Source: Micrococcales bacterium (lineage in GTDB: Bacteria > Actinomycetota > Actinomycetes > S36-B12 > UBA10799). Taken from it: a stretch of 31,619 bases of DNA. Of the stretch, positions 25,800 to 31,619 are shown piece by piece; the stretch's first letter is position 1; every line of letters starts with the position of its first letter. Under the pieces are notes generated by a model. It ran no database searches, was not told the origin of the DNA, and worked only from the letters and a program-made list of their open reading frames with translations. Both the position numbers and the translations under genes were made by a program. The stretch lies in contig JADJCR010000012.1 in assembly GCA_016703125.1 (NCBI GenBank), positions 1 to 31,619 of the forward strand, read 5' to 3'.

Positions 25800-26300
25800 C
25801 TAGCCGACGCGTGGGTGCACCCAATCAGCCGCGGAGTCAGCATCGCTGGAGCCGTCATCATCATCGTCGGAATCAGTCGTGATGCGGCAGATGCGCTCCA
25901 GCCACAGCGCTGCGGCGACCACCAGCAACCCCGCCACCACCGCGACCAACGACGCCAATCCGCGCTGCCGCGCTGCCTCGATCCACCATTGCCCAACGAA
26001 CCACACGAGGAATCCGGCGTACACCCCGGTCGCCATCGCACCGGTGCGCGACGCGGCCATGGCCAGGGCAGCGGTACGCGCGGCCACGAAGGGATCCACC
26101 CTGCCTTCGCGCAGCCGTCGGCGCGTCCCGAAGGCCCAGAACACCAGCGCCACTGCCAGGATCACCAGAGTGGCCGGAGCCGTCCACGGGACGGGGACGC
26201 TGCGCCCGGCGATGCGGTCGACCATGTCCGCCACCACCCAGCCGGCGACGGCGCTGACGACCCCCAGAGTCACGAGCAGGCGGGCACTGGTCGGAGTCAC
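25800..26300 (-). CDS. DUF3180 membrane protein
   Basis: A 166-residue protein from GTG 26300, overlapping the folK stop by 4 bp (GTGA). Four membrane segments are visible: LLVTLGVVSAVAGWVVADMV, WTAPATLVILAVALVFWAFG, ATGVYAGFLVWFVGQWW and LASLVAVVAGLLVVAAALWLE. Between segments 2 and 3 is the family's conserved DPFVAARTAALAMAASRTGA. The C-terminus is a very acidic tail (DSDDDDDGSSDADSA). DUF3180 almost always follows folK in actinobacteria; function unknown. Confidence 0.88.
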   Translation of the reverse strand: MTPTSARLLVTLGVVSAVAGWVVADMVDRIAGRSVPVPWTAPATLVILAVALVFWAFGTRRRLREGRVDPFVAARTAALAMAASRTGAMATGVYAGFLVWFVGQWWIEAARQRGLASLVAVVAGLLVVAAALWLERICRITTDSDDDDDGSSDADSAADWVHPRVG

Positions 26301-26794
26301 GGTTCCACTGTACGCAGCAAGGGGCCGATCCGGCGAACACCGTCGCGGGCCATCCCGGCTGCCACTCCGGCCACGGAACGTGCGTCGGGCAGAAGGAAAT
26401 CCGGATCGATCTGCGCCCAGGGGATCATCACGAAACCCCTGTCCATCGCGCGGGGGTGCGGCAGTGTGAGCACCGGGTCGGCGCTGACCTGCTGCCCGTA
26501 CGCCAGCACGTCCACGTCCAGAGTCCTGGCCCCCCACCGGACCTCGCGCGTGCGGCCCTTGCCCTGCTCCGCCCGCTGTGCCGCGGCCAGTACCTCCGCG
26601 GGCGGCACCGAGGTCTCCACGACCACCACCGCGTTGTAGTACTCGGGCTGTTCGGGGCCTCCCACTGGATCGGTCTCATACACGTCCGAGACGGCGACAA
26701 CGTTGCCGAGCGTGGCGAGTTCGGCCACTGCGTACCGCAACGCGGCCAGGCGGTCGCCCAGGTTGGCCCCGATCGACAGCGCGACCCGTGTCAC
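26297..26794 (-). CDS. folK: 2-amino-4-hydroxy-6-hydroxymethyldihydropteridine pyrophosphokinase (HPPK)
   Basis: A 165-residue enzyme that transfers pyrophosphate from ATP to 6-hydroxymethyl-dihydropterin, giving the substrate of FolP. Motifs: SIGANLGDRLAAL at the N-terminus, YETDPVGGPEQPEYYNAVV (about residues 39-57), and the catalytic metal-binding RWGARTLDVDVLAYG (about 86-100) followed by LPHPRAMDRGFV. GTG 26794 overlaps the folB stop by 4 bp. Together with folE, folP and folB it completes most of dihydropteroate synthesis. Confidence 0.95.
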   Translation of the reverse strand: MTRVALSIGANLGDRLAALRYAVAELATLGNVVAVSDVYETDPVGGPEQPEYYNAVVVVETSVPPAEVLAAAQRAEQGKGRTREVRWGARTLDVDVLAYGQQVSADPVLTLPHPRAMDRGFVMIPWAQIDPDFLLPDARSVAGVAAGMARDGVRRIGPLLRTVEP

Positions 26795-27144
26795 CTCGTG
26801 ATCCGCACGGTCACGTCGTCGAAGACCTCCGTGACCGGCGCGTAGGGCTTGTGCACCGTGATGGTGACCTGCTCGACCCCGTCGAACTCCTTGACCCGCT
26901 GCGCCAGCGCGGCGGCCAGCGCCTCGATCAACTGGAACGGCTCACCGCTGACGATGGCCGCCACCTCGCTGGCCACGGTCCCGTAGTCCACGGTGTGATG
27001 CAGGTCGTCGGTCTCACCGGCCAGGGTGGTGTCCACCTGCATGTCGACGTCGACGATGAAGGTCTGCCCCAACTGCTGCTCGAAGTCCAGGACGCCGTGA
27101 CGACCCCGCACCCGGATACCCTGCACGCTGATCGTGTCTTTCAT
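26791..27144 (-). CDS. folB: dihydroneopterin aldolase
   Basis: A 117-residue enzyme that cleaves dihydroneopterin to 6-hydroxymethyl-dihydropterin and glycolaldehyde. Start ATG 27144 overlaps the folP stop (ATGA) and has GGAGG upstream inside folP. Family motifs: IRVRGRHGVLDFEQQLGQTF at the N-terminus, DDLHHTVDYGTVA (about residues 45-57), QLIEALAAALAQRV (catalytic Glu/Lys region is partly changed, as usual in the family) and ITVHKPYAPV. Length is typical (about 120). Confidence 0.95.
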   Translation of the reverse strand: MKDTISVQGIRVRGRHGVLDFEQQLGQTFIVDVDMQVDTTLAGETDDLHHTVDYGTVASEVAAIVSGEPFQLIEALAAALAQRVKEFDGVEQVTITVHKPYAPVTEVFDDVTVRITR

Positions 27145-27945
27145 CGCGCCTCCTGCCACGCCCTGGCGACGCGCACGGCATCGCAACTACCCGGCACATC
27201 GTGCACCCTGACCCCCCAGACGCCCTGGGCCGCCGCGAGCGCGCTAACGGCTGCGGTGGCCGTGTCCCGCCCAGTGGGCTCCCGGGGAAGTCCCCTCGGC
27301 CAGCAACTCACCGATGAAGCGCTTGCGGGACGCGCCGAGCAGGACCCGCGGTCCGATGGCCACCAGTCGCGCGACACCGGCCAGCAACTGCCAGTTGTGG
27401 TGCGGCTGCTTGGCGAAGCCCAGGCCGGGATCGAGGATGACTCGGTCGGCCGGGATGCCCGCGTCCAGGCAGGCCGCCAGCCGCACGTCCAACGCCTGCA
27501 CGACGTCGGTGACCACATCGTCGTAGGCAGTGAAATCCTGCATGTGCTCGGAATGTGCGCGCCAGTGCATGGCCACGTACTGCACACCGAGGTCCGCCAC
27601 CGCGGCCAGCATGTCCTCGTCGGCCAGACCGCCGCTGACGTCGTTGACCATCCCCGCGCCCGCGGCCACGCAGGCCCGGGCCACCGCAGCACGCGTGGTG
27701 TCGATGCTCACCGCGACCCCATAGTCGGCCAGGGCCGCGACCACCGGCACCACCCGCTCCAGTTCAGCCTCCAGGGACACCCGTTGCGCCCCGGGGCGGG
27801 TGGACTCCCCGCCGACGTCCACCCAAGCGGCACCGGCAGCGGCCATCGCGACCCCGGCGTCCACGGCATCCTCGAAGGATGCGAACCGGCCGCCGTCGCT
27901 GAACGAGTCGGGCGTGACGTTGAGCACGCCCATGACTATGGTCAC
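27141..27945 (-). pseudogene. folP: dihydropteroate synthase, one extra base in a G4 run
   Basis: The target of sulfonamides, joining hydroxymethyl-dihydropterin pyrophosphate and p-aminobenzoate. GTG 27945 overlaps the folE stop. Motifs: MGVLNVTPDSFSDGG (near residue 5), DVGGESTRPGA, SIDTTRAAV, MVNDVSGG, DPGLGFAKQPHHN, and GASRKRFIGELLAEG. Immediately after, four G (plus-strand CCCC at 27292-27295) shift the frame; with three G it continues LPREPTGRDTATAAVSALAA to EAR-stop at 27141, giving exactly 268 codons. The uncorrected frame would stop at 27244 with an unrelated tail of about 14 residues, losing the last conserved helix. An assembly error is more likely than a lesion in this essential gene. 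Confidence 0.93.
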
Positions 27946-28544
27946 CGACCCAGTATCAACGCCATGGCCTCGGCACGCGTGGCAGAGTCGCGCAACTGGC
28001 CCCGCACTGCGCTGGTCGTCGTCGTGGAGCCGGGCTTGCGGGTCCCGCGCATCGCCATGCACAAGTGTTCGGCCTCGATCACCACGATGACCCCCCGCGG
28101 CGTCAGGATCCCCTGCAGCGCGTCAGCGATCTGCGTGGTCAACCGCTCCTGGACCTGCGGGCGCTTGGCGTAGACGTCCACCAAGCGGGCGAGTTTGCTC
28201 AACCCCGTGATCCGGCCGTCCGGGGCGGGGATGTAGCCCACATGGGCCTTGCCGAAGAACGGCACCAGGTGGTGCTCGCAGTGGCTCCACACCTCGATGT
28301 CGCGGACCAGCACCAACTCGTCGTGTGCGAGGTCGAAGGTGGTGGTGAGGACGTCCTCCGGCGCTTGGCGCATGCCGGCGAAAACCTCCGCATACATGCG
28401 GGCGACGCGGGCCGGGGTGTCCCGCAGGCCGTCGCGCTCGGGGTCCTCCCCCACGGCGTACAGCAGTTCCCGGATGGCGGCCTCTGCGCGGGAATGGTCG
28501 AAGTCGGGGATCTCCCGGTCGGGCAGGCTGATCACATCGGTCAT
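27942..28544 (-). CDS. folE: GTP cyclohydrolase I
   Basis: A 200-residue enzyme opening the folate pathway by converting GTP to dihydroneopterin triphosphate. ATG 28544 (MTDVISLPDREIPDFD) is preferred to a frame extension to 28562. Zinc- and substrate-site motifs are present: EVWSHCEHHLVPFFGKAHVGYIP (about residues 95-117), LARLVDVYAKRPQVQERLT, and EAEHLCMAMRG (about 162-172) with the third zinc ligand. It lies 77 bp downstream of ftsH and its stop overlaps the folP start. Confidence 0.96.
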   Translation of the reverse strand: MTDVISLPDREIPDFDHSRAEAAIRELLYAVGEDPERDGLRDTPARVARMYAEVFAGMRQAPEDVLTTTFDLAHDELVLVRDIEVWSHCEHHLVPFFGKAHVGYIPAPDGRITGLSKLARLVDVYAKRPQVQERLTTQIADALQGILTPRGVIVVIEAEHLCMAMRGTRKPGSTTTTSAVRGQLRDSATRAEAMALILGR

Positions 28545-28621
28545 TGAACCAGTGTGGGGCAATCCGCGACCCCGCGCAGCGGGGCCACCCCGGGCTCAAG
28601 GCCATGAATGCGAGGTACTGC

Positions 28622-30571
28622 TCAGACCCCTTGCTCGGGGGTCGGCACACCGGCGCCCGAGCCGTTGCCGTTGGAGCCGGCCGGGTAGTCCACCGGGCCG
28701 CGCTCGTGGGGCTGGCGCCGGGCCGACCCGGTCCAGGCCGGCCGGGCCTCGCGCAGCCGCAGGTCCGCGAAGATCGAGGCGACCTGTTCCTTGTCCAGGG
28801 TCTCCTTCTCCAGCAACTCCACCACCAGCCGGTCGAGGATGTCGCGGTTGTCGAAGAGGATCTCGTAGGCCTCCTGGTGGGCCTGCTCGATCAGCGAACG
28901 CACCTCCTCGTCGATGGCCGCGGCGATCTCCTCGGAGTAGTCACGGACGTGCCCCATGTCCCGGCCCAGGAACACCTCGTTGTTCTCCTGGCCGTAACGG
29001 ATGGCACCGAGCCGCTCGGTCATCCCGTACTGGGTGACCATCGCCCGCGCCACCGCGGTTGCCTTCTCGATGTCGTTGGAGGCGCCGGTGGTGGGGTCGT
29101 GGAAGACCATCTCCTCGGCGGCGCGACCACCGAGCATGTACGCCAACTGGTCGAGCATCTCGTTGCGCGTCGTGGAGTACTTCTCCTGATCGGGCAGCAC
29201 CATCGTGTAGCCCAGCGCCCGCCCGCGGGGCAGGATCGTGATCTTGTGCACGGGGTCGCTGTTGGGCAGCGCCGCGGCCACCAGCGCGTGACCGCCCTCG
29301 TGGTAAGCGGTGATCCGCTTCTCCGACTCGTTCATCAGGCGGCTGCGCTTCTGCGGTCCGGCGACCACCCGGTCGATGGCCTCGTCGACCGCTTCCGGCG
29401 TGATCAGCGTGTCCCCGGACCGCGCTGTGAGCAGCGCCGCCTCATTGAGGACGTTGGCGAGGTCCGCCCCGGTGAAGCCCGGTGTCCGCCGTGCGATGTT
29501 CAGCAGGTCGATGCCGGGGGCGATGGGCTTGCCCTTGACGTGGACCTTGAGGATCTCCTCGCGGCCCTTGAGGTCCGGGCGCTCCACTGCGATCTGGCGG
29601 TCGAAACGGCCCGGGCGCAGCAGCGCGGGGTCGAGGATGTCGGGGCGGTTGGTCGCGGCGATGAGGATCACCCCGCCGGAGACGTCGAAGCCGTCCATCT
29701 CCACGAGCAACTGGTTGAGGGTCTGCTCGCGTTCGTCGTGACCACCGCCGAGCCCGGCGCCGCGGTGCCGGCCGACCGCATCGATCTCGTCGACGAACAC
29801 GATGGCTGGGGCGTTGGCTTTGGCCTGCTCGAACAGGTCTCGCACACGCGAGGCGCCCACTCCGACGAACATCTCCACGAAGTCCGACCCGGAGATCGAG
29901 TAGAACGGCACGCCCGCCTCCCCGGCCACGGCGCGCGCCAGCAGGGTCTTGCCGGTCCCGGGCGGGCCGTACAGCAGCACGCCCTTGGGGATCTTGGCGC
30001 CGACCGCCTGGAACTTCGCGGGCTGGGCGAGGAACTCCTTGATCTCCTCGAGTTCCTCCACCGCCTCGTCCGCGCCGGCGACATCGGCGAACGTGGTCTG
30101 CGGCATGTCCTTGGTGATGACCTTGGCCTTCGACTTGCCGAAGTTCATGATCCGGGAGCCGCCGCCCTGCATCTGGCTCATGAAGAAGAACAGCAGGAGC
30201 ACAATCAGGACGACCGGCAGCAGGGAGACGAGCAAGGTGACGAAGATGTTGTCGCGCGGGACCTCGACGGTGTACCCGTCGGGGAGTTGACCGGCGTCCT
30301 TCTTGGCCTGCAACTGGTTCTGCAGTTCCAGACCCTGGCCGGTGATGTACTCGGAGCGGACCTGACTGCCGTCCTGCAGGGTGAGTTCGATGCGCTGCTC
30401 GCGGTCGATGAGTTTGGCCTGCTTGGCCTGGTTCTGTTCGATGTAGTCGACGGCCTGCCACGTGTCGACGTCCTTGACGCCGCCCACACCGGACACCAGG
30501 CTGCTGCCGAGCAGCACGAGCAGTACTGCCAGCAGGATCCACAACAGCGGACCGCGCGCCACGCGCTTCAT
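28622..30571 (-). CDS. ftsH: ATP-dependent zinc metalloprotease FtsH
   Basis: A membrane-anchored AAA+ protease of about 649 residues that degrades misfolded membrane proteins and selected regulators. Two membrane segments (about residues 9-28 and 109-131) flank a small external domain. The AAA module has Walker A GPPGTGKT (202-209), Walker B IVFVDEID (257-264) and the second region of homology ending RPGRFDRQ (about 319-326). The zinc site is HEGGH (424-428), with a later acidic ligand in the protease domain. ATG 30571 is chosen because AAGGTGA lies five bases upstream; ATG 30577 or GTG 30580 in frame would add two or three residues. The C-terminus has a Gly/Pro-rich tail. It follows hpt with a gap of 164 bp that probably contains its own promoter. 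Confidence 0.96.
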   Translation of the reverse strand: MKRVARGPLLWILLAVLLVLLGSSLVSGVGGVKDVDTWQAVDYIEQNQAKQAKLIDREQRIELTLQDGSQVRSEYITGQGLELQNQLQAKKDAGQLPDGYTVEVPRDNIFVTLLVSLLPVVLIVLLLFFFMSQMQGGGSRIMNFGKSKAKVITKDMPQTTFADVAGADEAVEELEEIKEFLAQPAKFQAVGAKIPKGVLLYGPPGTGKTLLARAVAGEAGVPFYSISGSDFVEMFVGVGASRVRDLFEQAKANAPAIVFVDEIDAVGRHRGAGLGGGHDEREQTLNQLLVEMDGFDVSGGVILIAATNRPDILDPALLRPGRFDRQIAVERPDLKGREEILKVHVKGKPIAPGIDLLNIARRTPGFTGADLANVLNEAALLTARSGDTLITPEAVDEAIDRVVAGPQKRSRLMNESEKRITAYHEGGHALVAAALPNSDPVHKITILPRGRALGYTMVLPDQEKYSTTRNEMLDQLAYMLGGRAAEEMVFHDPTTGASNDIEKATAVARAMVTQYGMTERLGAIRYGQENNEVFLGRDMGHVRDYSEEIAAAIDEEVRSLIEQAHQEAYEILFDNRDILDRLVVELLEKETLDKEQVASIFADLRLREARPAWTGSARRQPHERGPVDYPAGSNGNGSGAGVPTPEQGV

Positions 30572-30735
30572 ATTCATCACCTTGAGGATAGAACGGCCGG
30601 AACCCGTCCGCCCATTCCCATATGCCGAGCGCGGACCGGCTTCGCTCCCAGCGTACGTGTCCGGATTCGTCCAGCGCCATGGACCGCCGCGTGCGAGGCC
30701 CGCCCGGACCGGTCAGCAGGCCGAACCAGACGCGC

Positions 30736-31287
30736 TCACTCGTACACCGAGCGCGACAGCTTGGCCACGCAGTCGAGGTTGCGGTACTTCTCGGAGTAAT
30801 CCAGGCCGTACCCGACCACGAAATCGTTGGGGATGTCGAAGCCGAGATAGCGCACGTCGACCTCGGTGCGCATCGCGTCGGGCTTGCGCAACAGGGTCAG
30901 GACCTCCACGCTGGCCGCCCCCCGCGACCGCAGGTTGCGCAACAGCCACGACAAGGTGAGCCCGGAGTCGAGGATGTCCTCCACGATGAGCACGTGGCGG
31001 CCACCGAGGTCGGTGTCGAGGTCCTTGAGGATCCGCACCACGCCCGAGCTGCGGGTACTGGAGCCGTAGGAACTGACGGCCATCCAGTCCATCTCGACGG
31101 GGATGGACAGCGCCCGCACGAAGTCGGCCACCACCATGACCGCACCCTTGAGGACACCGACGATCAGCAGGTTCTTCTCGCCGTAGTCGGCATCGACCTG
31201 CGCGGCGAGTTCGCACAGCCTGGTCTGCAACTCCTCTGCGGCGATGAGGACCCCTTCCAGGTCGCCGTCCACGTCCTCAGCGCGCAA
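30736..31287 (-). CDS. hpt: hypoxanthine phosphoribosyltransferase
   Basis: A 183-residue purine-salvage enzyme converting hypoxanthine or guanine with PRPP to IMP or GMP. The PRPP motif is HVLIVEDILDSGLTLSWLL (about residues 97-115); LIVGVLKGAVMVVADFVRAL and the mobile-loop segment MAVSSYGSST are also present. The start is probably TTG 31287, preceded by GGGAGGG at good distance and overlapping the tilS stop by 11 bp; GTG 31272 is an alternative. Hpt follows tilS in most actinobacteria and precedes ftsH here, the usual order. Confidence 0.93.
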   Translation of the reverse strand: MRAEDVDGDLEGVLIAAEELQTRLCELAAQVDADYGEKNLLIVGVLKGAVMVVADFVRALSIPVEMDWMAVSSYGSSTRSSGVVRILKDLDTDLGGRHVLIVEDILDSGLTLSWLLRNLRSRGAASVEVLTLLRKPDAMRTEVDVRYLGFDIPNDFVVGYGLDYSEKYRNLDCVAKLSRSVYE

Positions 31288-31619
31288 TGTCCCTCCCGGG
31301 TGCTCGGTGCAGGACCAGCCTGCCAGATTCCCGCGCCGCGCGAACCCCACCTGGAAGATCCACCGGCCCCTGGCCCCGCCAGCGGGTCACCAGAGCCTCG
31401 GCGGCGAGCAGGTGCTCGCGGGTCACGGCCGAGGGGGGGCACCCTGCGGACAGGGCGAGGCGCCGGACGACCCGCACCCGCACCGCGGAGGGCAGCTCGG
31501 CGAGCACGGCAACCTCCGCGCTGACCGGATCCGCCACCGGCACCTTCTGCGCCCAGGCGTCCAGCGCCGCGTTGTCCTCCCGCAGCGACGCTGCAGACCG
31601 GGCCAGTCCCAGCACCACC
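31277..31619 (-). CDS. tilS: tRNA(Ile)-lysidine synthase, C-terminal part (5' end outside window)
   Basis: About 113 C-terminal residues of a protein that enters from the right edge and ends at 31277. The segment (LREDNAALDAWAQKV ... ELPSAVRVRVVRRLALSAG ... VDLPGGVRAARESGRLVL) matches the linker and substrate-binding part of actinobacterial TilS, which converts C34 of the AUA-reading tRNA-Ile to lysidine. The catalytic P-loop-like SGGxDS domain is outside the window. The position before hpt and ftsH supports the assignment. Confidence 0.85.
   Translation of the reverse strand, partial: VVLGLARSAASLREDNAALDAWAQKVPVADPVSAEVAVLAELPSAVRVRVVRRLALSAGCPPSAVTREHLLAAEALVTRWRGQGPVDLPGGVRAARESGRLVLHRAPGRDIAR

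Noticed and set aside
28544..30799. Long plus-strand frame opposite ftsH
   Set aside because: Antisense shadow of a certain ftsH; no ribosome site or domain.

Overview
The window is high-GC DNA with actinobacterial gene content and order: tilS-hpt-ftsH-folE-folP-folB-folK-DUF3180, a pair of bacterial PH-domain membrane proteins, DUF2520-panC-nadB-nadC-coaX, and a short mycobacterial-type argA. Start codons are often GTG, and neighbouring genes repeatedly overlap by 4 bp (GTGA or ATGA), as is usual in compact actinobacterial operons. I cannot name the genus.

Layout. (1) 1-7,050 is an accessory region, mostly on the minus strand: an ArdC-like/primase fusion, a small conserved-looking protein, a large DUF262-HNH-AlbA_2 protein, two small unknown proteins and a 3'-truncated nucleoside-phosphorylase-like gene, plus one small cysteine-rich protein on the plus strand. 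It looks like the remains of an integrated plasmid, ICE or phage-defence island. (2) 7,074-10,353 holds a methyltransferase (minus) and a divergent pgm-SDR-membrane protein run (plus). (3) 10,377-12,160 is an array of 134-152 bp degenerate direct repeats. An intact 1,274-bp IS3-family element with a CCT target duplication has landed inside the fourth repeat. (4) 12,149-17,521 (minus) is cofactor synthesis: argA, coaX, nadC, nadB, panC, DUF2520. (5) 17,652-22,033 holds a MidA/NDUFAF7-like methyltransferase, two PH-domain membrane proteins, an OsmC protein and an orphan NuoD-like protein. (6) 22,036-25,488 is an osmoprotectant-type ABC transporter split into divergent units. (7) 25,506-31,619 (minus) is tilS (partial)-hpt-ftsH-folEPBK-DUF3180 and a small unknown gene.

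A feature that cuts across the window: many genes are broken by single-base length changes, nearly all in short G/C runs, and undoing them restores full-length, family-like proteins whose total length is a multiple of three. This affects probable core genes (nadB, folP, the PH protein, osmC) as well as the accessory region. Uncorrected assembly indels are therefore at least as likely as real decay. I give such genes as one feature from the reconstructed start to stop and mark each break.

The most interesting biology is: the orphan NuoD-like protein, which keeps the arginine that NDUFAF7 methylates in mitochondrial complex I, encoded 2.5 kb from an NDUFAF7/MidA-family methyltransferase; the DUF262-HNH-AlbA_2 fusion in the accessory region; and a dispersed hairpin-bearing repeat family at gene 3' ends, one copy of which supplies the stop codon of the MidA-like gene.
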